Notes: a model not told the origin generated them from the sequence alone. A stretch of DNA of 64,000 bases from Pseudomonas sp. AOB-7 (GCF_003696305.1 NZ_RFFK01000014.1:17232-81231), one strand, 5' to 3'. Shown: positions 35,249-45,102, counted from the stretch's first letter. Made by a program: numbers and translations.

Positions 35249-37729
35249 CTAGGCTCCGCTGGCGCTGGGCTCGGGCTGCGCGACGGGCTGCGCCACGCCC
35301 TTGCCCGAGAGCAGGAAGTGCGACAGCGCCGGGATCAGAATCAACGCGCCCAGCATGTTCCACAGGAACATGAAGGCCAGCAGGATGCCCATGTCGGCCT
35401 GGAACTTGATCGGCGACCAGGCCCAGGTAATCACCCCGGCAGCCAGGGTGATGCCGACCAGCCCCACCACCCGGCCGGTGAAGGCCACGGCGTTCTGGTA
35501 GGCATCGGCCAGCGACATGCCCTGGCGCTGGTAGTGCAGCTGCACGCTGAGCAGGTACAGCGCGTAGTCCACGCCGATGCCCACGCCGAGGGCGATCACC
35601 GGCAGGGTCGCCACTTTCACGCCGATGCCCATGGCCACCATCAGCGCCTCGCAGAGGATCGAGGTGAGCATCAGCGGCAGCAGCGCCACCAGGGTCGCGC
35701 GCCAGCTGCGGAAGGTGAACAGGCAGAACAGCGCCACCGCCAGGTAGACGTACAGCAGCATGGTGCGGTTGGCCTCGCGCACCACGATGTTGGTCGCTGC
35801 CTCGATGCCGGCGCTGCCCGCGGCGAGCAGGAACTGGCGCTCGGGCGTGCTGTTGTTGCGGGCGAACTGGTCGGCGATGGCCACCACCTCGTCCAGGGTC
35901 TCGGCCTTGTGGTCCTTGAGGAAGGCGATCACCGGCATCAGCGAGCAGTCGGTGTTGAACAGCTCCGGGGCATTGACCGAGGCTTGCTGCGCCGCGTAGT
36001 TGAGCATGTCCTGGTTGCGCTGGATGCTGGCCAGCTTGGGGTTGCCCTCGAAGCTGCCGGCGGTGATCTGGCGCACCGCATTGACCAGCGACACCGTGGT
36101 CTGCACCGACGGGTGCTGCTGCAGCTCCCAGGCCAGGCGGTCGGCCAGGACCAGGGTCTGGTAGTTCAGGCAGCCTTCCGGCGCGGTCTTGATCATCACC
36201 GCGAACAGGTCGCTGGACAGCGCGTAGTGGCTGGTGATGTAGGCGTTGTCGCGGTTGTAGCGCGAGTCCTGGTGCAGCTCCGGGGCACCGCTGTCGAGAT
36301 CGCCGATCTTCAGCTGCAGGCTGACCATAAAGCCGCCGATGCCCAGCACGGCCGCCACCAGAACCGCGCCGGTGGCCCACTTGCGGGTGGTGAAACGGTC
36401 GAGCAGGTCCCACAGACGGCCGAAGCCGCGGTGCTGGGAGGCGCGGGTATCGATGCGCAGGGCCCGCGCGGCGGCTTTCTCGCCGACGCCGACGTAGGAC
36501 AGCGCCACCGGCATCAGCAGCAGCGCGCTGAAGATCAGCACGGCCACGCCGATGCTGGCGGTGATCGCCAGGTCCTGGATCACCGGGATGTCGATCAGCA
36601 TCAGCACGGCGAAGCCCACCGCATCGGAGAGCAGCGCGGCGACCCCGGCGACGAACAGGCGGCGGAAGGTGTAGCGCGCCGCCACCAGCTTGTGGGTGCC
36701 GCGGGCGATGTCCTGCATGATGCCGTTCATCTTCTGCGAGGCATGCGACACGCCGATGGCGAACACCAGGAAGGGCACCAGCACGGTGTAGGGGTCGATG
36801 GCATAGCCCAGCCAGGCGATGATGCCCAGCAGCCAGACCACCGCCACCAGCGAGGACAGGATCACCAGCAGGGTGCTGCGGATGCAGCGGGTGTAGAGCA
36901 GGATGATGAGCAACGAGCTGACCACCGCCAGGGCGAAGAACAGCATCACCTGGATCAGGCCGTCGATCAGATCGCCCACCAGCTTGGCGAAGCCGATCAC
37001 GCGGACCTTGTACTTGCCGCTGCCCTCCTCGCCGGCCTGGCGCGCGGCGCTGTCGCCGGCGAATTCGATCTGGTCGCGCAGCTGCTCCTCGAGCACCTGG
37101 GAGAACAGGTGGTAGTCGATGCCCTGGCCGGTGGCGGTGTCGCGGTCGAGCAGCGGCACCACGATCATGCTCGACTTGAAGTCGTTGGCCACCAGGCTGC
37201 CGACTATGCCGGCACGCACGATGTTCTGCCGCAGCTGCTCGATGTCCCCGGGCTTGCCGGCGTAGTTGTCGGGCATCACCGGACCGCCCTGGAAGCCTTC
37301 CTCGGTGACCTCGGTCCAGCGCACCGCCGGGCTCCACAGCGATTTCATCCAGGCGCGGTCGACGCCCGGGGTGAGGAACAGCTTGTCGCCGACCTGCTTG
37401 AGCGTCTCCAGGTATTCGGGGTCGAAGATGTCGCCTTCGCTGTTCTCCACCACTACCCGCACCGAGTTGCCCAGGCCGCGCAGCGAGGCGCGGTTCTCCA
37501 GGAAGTTCTGGATGTAGGGCTGGCTCTGCGGAATCATCTTCTCGAAGCTGGGCCGCAGCTCCAGGCGGGTCACCGCCATGTAGCCCAGCACCAGCGTGAC
37601 CAGCGCCATGAGCAGGATGAACGGCACGCGATGGTTGAACACCATGCGTTCCAGCAGGTTGCCAGTGTTCGTGTCGAAATCGCGAACATCGCGGATCACC
37701 GGCATGGTGTCTTGCTTGATATTGCCCAT
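35249..37729 (-). CDS. MMPL/RND-family lipid transporter
   Basis: This 826-residue inner-membrane protein of the RND superfamily has an N-terminal helix (about 35-55), a large periplasmic loop with LRPSFEKMIPQSQPYIQNFL, a five- to six-helix block with sterol-sensing-domain character (about 235-420), a second loop and a second helix block (about 625-805) including GVDYALYLLSVQL. This halved plan is that of MMPL or hopanoid-type exporters of hydrophobic compounds. It lies 27 bases after the YCF48 gene and is the last gene of a unit with YCF48, DUF1329 and DUF1302. Confidence 0.9.
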   Translation of the reverse strand: MGNIKQDTMPVIRDVRDFDTNTGNLLERMVFNHRVPFILLMALVTLVLGYMAVTRLELRPSFEKMIPQSQPYIQNFLENRASLRGLGNSVRVVVENSEGDIFDPEYLETLKQVGDKLFLTPGVDRAWMKSLWSPAVRWTEVTEEGFQGGPVMPDNYAGKPGDIEQLRQNIVRAGIVGSLVANDFKSSMIVVPLLDRDTATGQGIDYHLFSQVLEEQLRDQIEFAGDSAARQAGEEGSGKYKVRVIGFAKLVGDLIDGLIQVMLFFALAVVSSLLIILLYTRCIRSTLLVILSSLVAVVWLLGIIAWLGYAIDPYTVLVPFLVFAIGVSHASQKMNGIMQDIARGTHKLVAARYTFRRLFVAGVAALLSDAVGFAVLMLIDIPVIQDLAITASIGVAVLIFSALLLMPVALSYVGVGEKAAARALRIDTRASQHRGFGRLWDLLDRFTTRKWATGAVLVAAVLGIGGFMVSLQLKIGDLDSGAPELHQDSRYNRDNAYITSHYALSSDLFAVMIKTAPEGCLNYQTLVLADRLAWELQQHPSVQTTVSLVNAVRQITAGSFEGNPKLASIQRNQDMLNYAAQQASVNAPELFNTDCSLMPVIAFLKDHKAETLDEVVAIADQFARNNSTPERQFLLAAGSAGIEAATNIVVREANRTMLLYVYLAVALFCLFTFRSWRATLVALLPLMLTSILCEALMVAMGIGVKVATLPVIALGVGIGVDYALYLLSVQLHYQRQGMSLADAYQNAVAFTGRVVGLVGITLAAGVITWAWSPIKFQADMGILLAFMFLWNMLGALILIPALSHFLLSGKGVAQPVAQPEPSASGA

Positions 37730-37756
37730 GACAGGGTACTCGCTCGGATTGGGGGG

Positions 37757-38824
37757 TTATTCGCCGGACAGGCTGCGCACGCCGCGGCTGCCCACCAGGA
37801 TCAGATCGTCGGCGGCGGACAACGTGGCGCCGGCCACTGGCGACTGGCTCTGCTGCGGGATCAGGCGCAGCGCGCTGCCCTCCTCGGCCTGCAGGCGGTG
37901 CCCGGCCTGGGTGAACAGCTGGTAGCGCCCGGCGCGGTCGCGGGCGGCGGCGGTGATGCTGACCTGCAGGCCGCTGTCGAGCTCGCGCCAGTTCTGGCCG
38001 CCGTCGCGGCTGCGGAACACGTGGCCACGCAGGCCGTAGACCAGCACCTCGCCGGGCTTGCCGATGACGCCGAAGTAGGTGCCCGCGTAGGGGCTGTCCA
38101 GGGCGACGAAACGCTGGCCGGCGGCGTCCCAGCGGCGCAGCAGGCCCTGCTCGCCGACCAGGTACAGCGCATCGCCGGTGTAACCCAGGGCGGTCAGATG
38201 CAGGCCCATGGGGTTGTCGCTGCGATCCTGCAGCGGCAGCCAGGTCTGGCCGCCGTCGCGGGTGGCGAGAATCAGGTTGAACACGCCCACGGCGAAACCG
38301 TTGCGGGCGTCGGCGAACCAGAGGTCGAGAAAGGGCTTGTCGGCCCCCTGCTCGATCAGACGCTCGCCTTCGGCCGCCAGTGCAGCCCACTCTTCGTTCT
38401 CGGGCTCGGCGGCGGCCAGGGTGCTGTAGTGGTCGTGCACCAGGGCGCCGATCTGCCGGCCATCGAGCTGCTTGCGCCAGGTCAGGCCGCCGTCGGCGCT
38501 GTGCAGGATCACGCCGTCGTTGCCCGCCGCCCAGCCCAGGCTCGGGCTGGCGAAATGCACGGCATTGAGATCGACGCTGACCGGCACCTGGGCCTGCTGC
38601 CAGTGCTGGCCGTCGTCGTCGGAATAGAGAATGTGGCCACGCTGGCCGACCGTCACCAGTCGGTCGCCGGCGCGGGCGACGTCCAGCAGCGGGCTGTGCA
38701 CGGCCAGCGCACTGGGCTTGGCCGGCAGGTCCAGCACGTCGACGTAGTCGCTGGCCCAGGCACTGCTCTGCAGCGCCAGCCAGGCGCCCAGCGCCAGCTG
38801 CAGGTAGCGTCGGATTGCACGCAT
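37757..38824 (-). CDS. YCF48-related secreted beta-propeller protein
   Basis: This 355-residue protein has a signal peptide (about 1-24) and a series of BNR/YCF48 propeller repeats, seen as recurring DDGQHWQQA, DGGLTWRKQ, DGGQTWLPL and DGGQNWREL turns about 45-50 residues apart. YCF48 relatives help assemble membrane complexes; in gene sets like this one a periplasmic accessory role beside the RND protein is likely. It lies 133 bases after the DUF1329 gene. Confidence 0.88.
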   Translation of the reverse strand: MRAIRRYLQLALGAWLALQSSAWASDYVDVLDLPAKPSALAVHSPLLDVARAGDRLVTVGQRGHILYSDDDGQHWQQAQVPVSVDLNAVHFASPSLGWAAGNDGVILHSADGGLTWRKQLDGRQIGALVHDHYSTLAAAEPENEEWAALAAEGERLIEQGADKPFLDLWFADARNGFAVGVFNLILATRDGGQTWLPLQDRSDNPMGLHLTALGYTGDALYLVGEQGLLRRWDAAGQRFVALDSPYAGTYFGVIGKPGEVLVYGLRGHVFRSRDGGQNWRELDSGLQVSITAAARDRAGRYQLFTQAGHRLQAEEGSALRLIPQQSQSPVAGATLSAADDLILVGSRGVRSLSGE

Positions 38825-38957
38825 AGCGCGTTCCTCGTGAGAAAGAAGGCCCCGCCTGGCTGCACCGCAGCGGCTAGCAGGGCCGGAAAAACCAGCCCGC
38901 AGTCGTCGCCGACCGCGGGCGCTCAGCGCCGGCCGGGCCCTGCCCGGCCGGCGACCC

Positions 38958-40313
38958 TCAGCGGATACCGGCGCCGGCCAGCGCCTCGGGCGACCACTGG
39001 GCCTTGGACAGGGGCTCGATGTACTTGATGCCGCCGTACGGGCCGACCACGCCGTTGACGTTGTAACTGCCGCCGATCAGGTCGTAGATGACATGGGGCG
39101 CGGTGTTGGGCGTAGCGACGTCGTAGCTCTGGGTCAGGAAGCTGAAGGAGCCGCGGTACAGCTGGCCACCGGCGTCGTACTGATCGGAAGCCAGGGCGTT
39201 CCAGCTGTCCTCGTCGAGGTAGAAGCGGCGCTTGGCATAGATGTGGCGGGCGCCGGCCTTCAGCTTGCCCTCGACCACCCACACGCGGTGCTTCTCCCAG
39301 CGCACGAACTCCGGCGCCAGGTGATTGGGCGTGGTCAGCTGCTTGGGGTCCTTGATATAGGTGAGCTTGTAGGTGTTGTAGGGCACGAACATTTCCTGCT
39401 TGCCGACCAGTTTCCAGTCGTAGCGATCCAGCGCGCCGTTGAACACGTAGATGTCGTCGTAGGTGCCGGAGCCGGCGGTACCCGGGTTCGGCGTGTCGTA
39501 GGCCAGGTTCGGCGCCAGCTTGACCCGACGCACGCCGGGCAGGTACTGCCAGGCGCGGCGCGGTTGCTCCAGCGGGTTGGCGGCGTCCTTGAGCATCAGC
39601 GATTCGCCGGCGCGGCGGGCCGGGCCGCTGTAGTACAGCTTGGTCTGGAAGTAGGTGTCCCTGGCGTCGATCACCTTGTTCGTGTCTTCGTAGATGGGGA
39701 AGGCGTTGAACGCGGTGCCGGTGGTGGCCAGGGTGGCGACGCCGGCGGCATCGACGTTCCAGGAGTCGTACTTGGTGGTGTAACCGGCGCCCTGGAAGCG
39801 CAGCAGGTGGTTCCACATGGCCTCGGCGCCGGACTGCGGAATCGGGAAGGGAATGCCCGGCAGCACGTTCTCGATGGCGTTGCCGCCTTCCAGCGACTTG
39901 GCCCCGGTGGCGTTCTTCAGCGTGTTGTCCAGCAGCGCCTGCGGCATGGTCGCGGTACGGTGGCTGGGGTAGACCTCGGCGCGGAAGCTCGGGTAGCGCT
40001 TGGCCAGTTCGTAGGTCACGGCGGTCAGCTGGTCCTTGTACTGATCGGCGTTCTTGCCGTCGATCACCAGCAGCGGCTGCTCGCCGGCGAAGGGATCGGG
40101 GCGCACGGTGTCGCCGTTCTTGAAGCCTGCCGGGGCGGTGCTCAGGCCGCCCTCGAAAGCCGGGATGGAGCCGTCGGCATTGCCGGCCTTTTCGGCACCG
40201 ACGAGGGTCAGGGTCTGGCCGAGCTTGGCGGCCTCGTCAGCGGATACCGCGGCCTGGGCCTGCACAACGACCAGCGCCAGAGAGGCAGCCAGTAGGGTTT
40301 TCACGAATTTCAT
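38958..40313 (-). CDS. DUF1329 periplasmic protein (LolA/LolB-like fold expected)
   Basis: This 451-residue exported protein has a signal peptide (KTLLAASLALVVVQAQA). DUF1329 members are predicted to resemble the lipoprotein carriers LolA/LolB, with a half-barrel that could hold a lipid. The start at 40313 is set by an AGGAG site. It is followed by YCF48 and MMPL genes and preceded by DUF1302, a standard partnership. I infer that it ferries a hydrophobic ligand across the periplasm. Confidence 0.88.
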   Translation of the reverse strand: MKFVKTLLAASLALVVVQAQAAVSADEAAKLGQTLTLVGAEKAGNADGSIPAFEGGLSTAPAGFKNGDTVRPDPFAGEQPLLVIDGKNADQYKDQLTAVTYELAKRYPSFRAEVYPSHRTATMPQALLDNTLKNATGAKSLEGGNAIENVLPGIPFPIPQSGAEAMWNHLLRFQGAGYTTKYDSWNVDAAGVATLATTGTAFNAFPIYEDTNKVIDARDTYFQTKLYYSGPARRAGESLMLKDAANPLEQPRRAWQYLPGVRRVKLAPNLAYDTPNPGTAGSGTYDDIYVFNGALDRYDWKLVGKQEMFVPYNTYKLTYIKDPKQLTTPNHLAPEFVRWEKHRVWVVEGKLKAGARHIYAKRRFYLDEDSWNALASDQYDAGGQLYRGSFSFLTQSYDVATPNTAPHVIYDLIGGSYNVNGVVGPYGGIKYIEPLSKAQWSPEALAGAGIR

Positions 40314-40351
40314 TGGGTGTACTCCTGCTCGTAAGCTGGGCAATTCATAGA

Positions 40352-42331
40352 TCAGAAGGTGGTCTTGAAAGTCAGATAGAGCGCACCCCGGTCTTCGCCG
40401 GTGGCCCCACCGCCGGAGAAGGAGGCATAGCCGCCGGCGTAGCAGGTGTAACGCTCGGTACCGTCCAGGGCGTTGGGGGTCGCGCCATCGGTCGCGCCGT
40501 TCTCGCACTTGGCCGAATCGCCGAAGGAGTCGACGTACTTGAGGTCGACGTAGTACTGGTTGTAGATGGCCACGCTCACGCCCACCGCGTAGTTGCCGGT
40601 TTCCTCGGCGCCGCCGGCGACCACCGGCGAGACGCCGTCGAGACCGACGTTGATCGACATCGGCGCGGACAGATCCACGCCCGGGAACACCTGGTACCAG
40701 GTCGGGGTGAAGTTGACCGCCAGGCCCCAGTTGTCGCGGGTCGGCTTGTCGATGCCGCGGTAGGTGTCCTTGCCCTTGTACAGCGCCTCGTTCTTGCTAT
40801 CGAGGCTCAGCAGGTTGCTGTAGTACAGCTCGCCCAGCAGCGTCGCGGCGTCGAACAGCGGCGTCTCGGCGATGGCCAGCAGACCGTTGAGGGTCCAGTG
40901 CAGGGTGTCGCCGGTGGCGGCCATGCTGTCGCCCTCGCCCGGCAGGTCGGTGACCACGCCGGAACCGGCGCTGCGCGGCGGCAGCGCCCCCAGGCCGGCG
41001 GCCAGCCCGGCCGGGCCGGTGGCGCTGACGATGGCCGGGATGCTGGACAGCGGCATGTTCTTGCGGATGTTCAGGTCGCTGCCGACGCTGACCCCGGCGA
41101 ACTCCTTGGACAGGCTCAGGCCGTAGATGTCGATGTCGTCGCCGTAGGACAGGTTGTAGCTGGTGCCGGCCAGGGAATCGACCAGGCGGCAGACGCCGGT
41201 GGCCGGTACGCTGACCACGCCGCCCGGCGCCACCACGCAGCTGCCCTGGGTCAGCGACAGCGAGCGCGCATCCAGCACCGCCTGCGGCAGGATGTCGGAG
41301 GTCCGGCGGTAGTAGAAGCCCAGGGTGCCGTCCAGCCACTCCGGCGCCCACTTGGCCATCAGCCCCCAGTCGCCGCTGTCGTTCGGCGTGTTGTCGTCGC
41401 CGCGGCGCACGTTGGTCAGCGCATCCTGACCGAGGAAGCCCGGCGGCGTCGCGGTGTGGCCGAGCAGGAAGGACTGCGCGCCCTCGCCGAGCAGGTCGGA
41501 GGTGCCGTAGTAGGTGCCGGCCTCGGGCAGGCGGGCGGCGTCCCAGTCGAAGAAATACTGGGCGCCGAAGGTCCACTCGGAGTTCAGGGTGAAGCTGGTG
41601 GAGAGCTGGTTGCGCGGCATGAACAGCTCCTTGGCCTCGGTGCCCGGCGAGGCGGCCAGCTTGGCCAGGTCCAGGCCGGACTGGCCGTAGCTCAGCGAGT
41701 GCACCGGGTTGAGAATGGTCTCGCCCCAGAACACGTTGTGCTGACCGGCCTTGACGCTCAGCAGCGACTCCTCGCCGACCTCGGTGCTGTAGAACACGAA
41801 GGCGTCGAGGATCTCGCCGGACGGGCCGCTGTAGTAGCGCTTGGCGTAGCGGCTCAGGTGCGGATTGCCGTTGCCCAGGCCGTCGGCGCTGGCAAAGGGG
41901 CCGACCAGCGGGTGCTGGGTGGTCATGCCGCTGGCCGCGTCGTTGCCGTTGACGAAGGGGTTGGAGTTGGAGCCGGTGTTGTCGTAGGCCTTGTCATACC
42001 AGGACGCGGCGCTGACCCGGAAGCCCATGCGGTTCTGGTAGACCACGTCGAGCTCGGTGAGCAGGTCGACGCGGTTGGTGATATTGGTGCCGGCCTTGCG
42101 GAAGTTGTAGTCGCCGTCGTTGTTGTTCGGCGTGGCCAGCATGCGCTTATCGGCGCTCTCGGTGCGTACGCCGTAGTTGTACTTGACCGTGTTGTCGAAG
42201 CGTACGGCCCAGTCCTCGCTGCCCAGGTCGACTTCGACGGCATGGGCGGCCGGCATGGAAGCGGCGAGGATCGCCGTGGCCAGCAGGCTGCGCCGCAAGG
42301 GCCGAGTAGCGTGATTCTTATTGTTGTACAT
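40352..42331 (-). CDS. DUF1302 outer-membrane protein
   Basis: This 659-residue exported protein has a signal peptide (about 1-31, ending SMPAAHA) and an alternating, Gly/Tyr-rich sequence ending ALYLTFKTTF, with a C-terminal Phe as in outer-membrane barrels. DUF1302 proteins are predicted barrels that pair with DUF1329 and often lie near fatty-acid or steroid catabolism genes. A GGAGAC site precedes the start. It may be transcribed from the promoter of the hydrolase gene 138 bases upstream. Confidence 0.88.
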   Translation of the reverse strand: MYNNKNHATRPLRRSLLATAILAASMPAAHAVEVDLGSEDWAVRFDNTVKYNYGVRTESADKRMLATPNNNDGDYNFRKAGTNITNRVDLLTELDVVYQNRMGFRVSAASWYDKAYDNTGSNSNPFVNGNDAASGMTTQHPLVGPFASADGLGNGNPHLSRYAKRYYSGPSGEILDAFVFYSTEVGEESLLSVKAGQHNVFWGETILNPVHSLSYGQSGLDLAKLAASPGTEAKELFMPRNQLSTSFTLNSEWTFGAQYFFDWDAARLPEAGTYYGTSDLLGEGAQSFLLGHTATPPGFLGQDALTNVRRGDDNTPNDSGDWGLMAKWAPEWLDGTLGFYYRRTSDILPQAVLDARSLSLTQGSCVVAPGGVVSVPATGVCRLVDSLAGTSYNLSYGDDIDIYGLSLSKEFAGVSVGSDLNIRKNMPLSSIPAIVSATGPAGLAAGLGALPPRSAGSGVVTDLPGEGDSMAATGDTLHWTLNGLLAIAETPLFDAATLLGELYYSNLLSLDSKNEALYKGKDTYRGIDKPTRDNWGLAVNFTPTWYQVFPGVDLSAPMSINVGLDGVSPVVAGGAEETGNYAVGVSVAIYNQYYVDLKYVDSFGDSAKCENGATDGATPNALDGTERYTCYAGGYASFSGGGATGEDRGALYLTFKTTF

Positions 42332-42469
42332 GCGTTGTCTCCGCTTGTTGTGTTTGTGGCTCTAACAACGGCTCACATCCGGTATAGCAAGGGTGCGAGT
42401 TCTCATGCTGCGGCTCAGCCGGCGGCTGGCGGCAGCGCTGGGCGACGCGGCTCCGGGGAGCCGCGCGCC

Positions 42470-43036
42470 TCAACAATCCAGTTCGCGAATGAAGGCCTCG
42501 GCCCGCGCCCACTCGCCGTAACCCGAAGCCGGGTTGAGGTGGCCGACCGCGCCGAGATTGACCAGTTGGCTGCCCCAGGCCTCGGCCAGGTGGCAGGCGG
42601 CTTCCAGGCTCGCCAGGTAGTCGTTGCTGCTCGCGGCGACGATGCTGGGAAAGGGCAGGCGGCCGTCCGGCAGCGGATCCCAGCCATGCGCGCGCAGGCT
42701 GTCCGGCGTCGGATAGCCCTGCGGCCAGCTGGCCTGCAGGTCCGGCGGCGTGGCCAGCAGGGCGCCCTGGATCGGGCGGCTGTAGCGGGCCGCCCAGTGC
42801 GCCACCATCAGCACGCCGGCGCTGTGGGCGACCAGGATCACCGGACCCTCGATCTGCTCCAGCTTGCGCTGGATGGCCTCGACCCGGGCGGCACAGCTGA
42901 GCTTGTCAGCCTGCAGCGGGGCAACCGAACGCACCTTGCTCAGCTTGGCTTCCAGCAGGGTTTGCCAGTGTTGCGGCACGTGTTCGCGCAGACCGGGAAC
43001 GATCAGCACCGTGGCATGGGTTTGCAGCTTTTCCAC
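42470..43036 (-). CDS. Small alpha/beta hydrolase (RBBP9/YdeN type)
   Basis: This 188-residue protein has the RBBP9/YdeN fold: VLIVPGLREHVPQHWQTLLE near the start, nucleophile Ser in VILVAHSAGVLMVAHWA near 75, and GAVGHLNPASGYGEW carrying the catalytic His near the end. A GTG at 43036, spaced after AAAGG, gives VEKLQTHATVL, the usual start with Met replaced by the GTG-coded residue. It could cleave a small ester. The tandem regulator site at 43126-43158 lies upstream, and the envelope genes follow in the same direction. Confidence 0.85.
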   Translation of the reverse strand: MEKLQTHATVLIVPGLREHVPQHWQTLLEAKLSKVRSVAPLQADKLSCAARVEAIQRKLEQIEGPVILVAHSAGVLMVAHWAARYSRPIQGALLATPPDLQASWPQGYPTPDSLRAHGWDPLPDGRLPFPSIVAASSNDYLASLEAACHLAEAWGSQLVNLGAVGHLNPASGYGEWARAEAFIRELDC

Positions 43037-43125
43037 ATCGACACCTTTGCAGTTGGCTCCGGCTTTACGGGTAGCCGGATGGTCGTTGCAGACAACAGTA
43101 AAGAGCCCCCACCTACCCCGCTTCA

Positions 43126-43158
43126 CATTTGGCGTCAGCCATTTCTCATTTGATGACA
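43126..43158. promoter_or_regulatory. Tandem AraC-type site upstream of the hydrolase/DUF1302 unit
   Basis: CATTTGGCGTCA (43126-43137) and CATTTGATGACA (43147-43158) are direct repeats starting exactly 21 bases apart. They lie 90-122 bases before the hydrolase start. The second box, preceded by TTTCT, fits the consensus found at three other promoters in this block. Confidence 0.6.
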
Positions 43159-43320
43159 GGGGCGAAATGCCCCTTCGAACGCCACCGCACAGCCTCCCGA
43201 AAAGCCCTTTCCCGGCGATCGTTCCGGGCCGGCAACGGCGCCGCGCAGCTGGGCCGGACGCGCGCCAGCCTCACGAAGGGGTTTCAGATTGCCGGGCAGG
43301 GTCATGCCGGCGGTGGCCGC

Positions 43321-44886
43321 TCAGGTATCGAAACGCGCGACCAGGGCATGCAGGGCGTGCGCGGTGGCCTCCAGCTCGCCGCCCAGGTGCGCGGAGCGCG
43401 CGGTGACCTCGGCATTCTGCTCGGCGGCCGTGGAGATATTGCTGATCTGCCGGGAAACGTCCTCGGCCACCAGATTCTGCTGCTCGGCGGCGGCGGCCAT
43501 CTGCTCGGCCATCTGGTGGATGCGCTCGACGGCGGTGGTGATGGCGTCCAGCGCCTGTTCGGTCTCGCTCACCCAGGCCACCCCGGCCCGCGCTTCCTCG
43601 CTGCCCTGGCGGGCGATCTGCACCGCCTGGGCCGCCACCTGCTGCAGGCTGGCGATGATGCCCTGGATCGCCTCGGTGGACTCCTGGGTCTTCGACGCCA
43701 GTGCCCGCACCTCGTCGGCCACCACGGCAAAGCCGCGGCCCTGCTCACCGGCGCGGGCCGCCTCGATGGCCGCGTTGAGGGCCAGCAGATTGGTCTGCTC
43801 GGCGATGCTGCGAATCATCTTGGCCGCCTGCTGGATCGACTGCGCCTCGCCGGCCAGCCCGGCCACCGAGGCACTGATGCCGTCCACCGTATGCGCCAGC
43901 TTCTCCACCACCGCGCGACTCTGCCGGGCCTGGCTGCTGCCGCCTTGCGACAGCCGATTGACCTGGCGCGCCTCGACGGCGGTTTGCTGCACGTGCACGG
44001 CGACCTGGTTGATCGAGGCGGCCATCTGCTGCATGGCGGTGGCGGCCATGTCGGCCTCGACCCGCTGCGCCTGCAACGCCCGCTCGGCCTGCTGCACCAG
44101 CTGGCCGTTCTGCGAAGCCTGGCGGGCGGTGCGGGTGGCTTGGTCGCCGAGCAGGCCGAGCGCGGTACGGATGCGCGCGCCCTCGCTGATCAGCGCCAGC
44201 TGCAGCCGCGACACCGCGCCGGTGTCGTCGGTGTAGGTGCGCGCCACCAGCTCATTGTCGAAGGCCTTGGGCGCCGCCAGGGCGACCCGGCGCAGGGCGC
44301 GCTTGACGAAGCGCAGGGTGGCCAGGGTCTGCGCCAGCGACAGCAGAATCACCAGCGCCATGCCCAGGCCGGCCTGGCCAAGGGCGAACAGCCAGGGCCC
44401 CAGTCCCGCACCGAGCAGTGGCAGCAGCATGAAGCGCGCCGCCACGCCGAGGCGCTCGCCCAGCGAGACCGCCGCGCGGCCCTGGTTCAGGCGTGCATAC
44501 AGCGCGCTGGCGCGGCGCACCTGGTCGGCGTCCGGCTTGACCCGCACCGACTCGTAGCCCACCACCCGGCCCTGCTCGAGGATCGGCGTGACATAGGTGT
44601 TGACCCAGTAGTGGTCGCCGTTGCTGCAGCGGTTCTTGACGATGCCCATCCAGCTCTTGCCGGCCTCGAGGTACTCCCACATCTGCGCGAAGACCTGCGC
44701 CGGCATCTCCGGATGGCGCACCAGATTGTGCGGGCTGCCGATCAGTTGCTCGCGGCTGAAGCCACTGACGGCGACGAACTCGTCGTTGCAGGAGGTGATC
44801 AGCCCCCTGAGGTCGGTGGTGGAAATCAGACGTTGGTCGGCCGGATAGGTACATTCGCGGCCACTGAGCGGCATGTTGACTCGCAT
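43321..44886 (-). CDS. PAS-domain methyl-accepting chemotaxis protein (Aer-like)
   Basis: This 521-residue receptor has an N-terminal PAS domain (about 20-125, with LIGSPHNLVRHPEMPAQVFA and NGDHYWVNTYVTPILEQGRV), a short hydrophobic hairpin (about 155-195) that anchors it without a periplasmic domain, and a signalling domain with the invariant hairpin tip EQTNLLALNAAIEAARAGEQ near 390. This is the Aer plan, which senses redox or an internal metabolite. It stands divergent from the AraC gene across a shared regulator site, so tactic response and catabolism may be switched together. Confidence 0.92.
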   Translation of the reverse strand: MRVNMPLSGRECTYPADQRLISTTDLRGLITSCNDEFVAVSGFSREQLIGSPHNLVRHPEMPAQVFAQMWEYLEAGKSWMGIVKNRCSNGDHYWVNTYVTPILEQGRVVGYESVRVKPDADQVRRASALYARLNQGRAAVSLGERLGVAARFMLLPLLGAGLGPWLFALGQAGLGMALVILLSLAQTLATLRFVKRALRRVALAAPKAFDNELVARTYTDDTGAVSRLQLALISEGARIRTALGLLGDQATRTARQASQNGQLVQQAERALQAQRVEADMAATAMQQMAASINQVAVHVQQTAVEARQVNRLSQGGSSQARQSRAVVEKLAHTVDGISASVAGLAGEAQSIQQAAKMIRSIAEQTNLLALNAAIEAARAGEQGRGFAVVADEVRALASKTQESTEAIQGIIASLQQVAAQAVQIARQGSEEARAGVAWVSETEQALDAITTAVERIHQMAEQMAAAAEQQNLVAEDVSRQISNISTAAEQNAEVTARSAHLGGELEATAHALHALVARFDT

Positions 44887-45069
44887 GGTTGCTCCTACGC
44901 GTGGTTGTGCCGCACCGGCTGTGCGGACAGCTGCAACTGCGCCGCGACCAGCGCGGGCCAGCGCGACGGGAGCAGTGCCGCAAGCGCCAGTCTCGGGGCG
45001 GCGGTGCCGGGCGCGAATGCCCGGCAGACCGGCCAGGATAGTAGGAGCTCGCCCCCCGCACCGGCTTCG

Positions 45070-45102
45070 CTTTGGCTGCCAGGCACTTTTCATTTCATGA
45101 CT
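45070..45102. promoter_or_regulatory. Tandem AraC-type site between chemoreceptor and regulator genes
   Basis: CATTTCATGACT (45091-45102), preceded by TTTT, is the strong box. A weaker copy, CTTTGGCTGCCA (45070-45081), starts 21 bases earlier. The strong box ends 71 bases before the AraC-type gene and the weak one lies 183 bases before the chemoreceptor, so the site could serve autoregulation, the receptor, or both. Confidence 0.58.

Noticed and set aside
34634..39028. A 1464-codon open frame on the + strand across the cytochrome, MMPL and YCF48 genes
   Set aside because: It runs antisense to genes with clear families and signal peptides; long antisense frames are common in high-GC DNA where third positions avoid stops. 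The translation is His/Gln/Arg-rich with no domain.
40313..43153. A 946-codon open frame on the + strand opposite the DUF1302 and hydrolase genes
   Set aside because: Same reason: it mirrors genuine minus-strand genes and its composition is that of an antisense frame.
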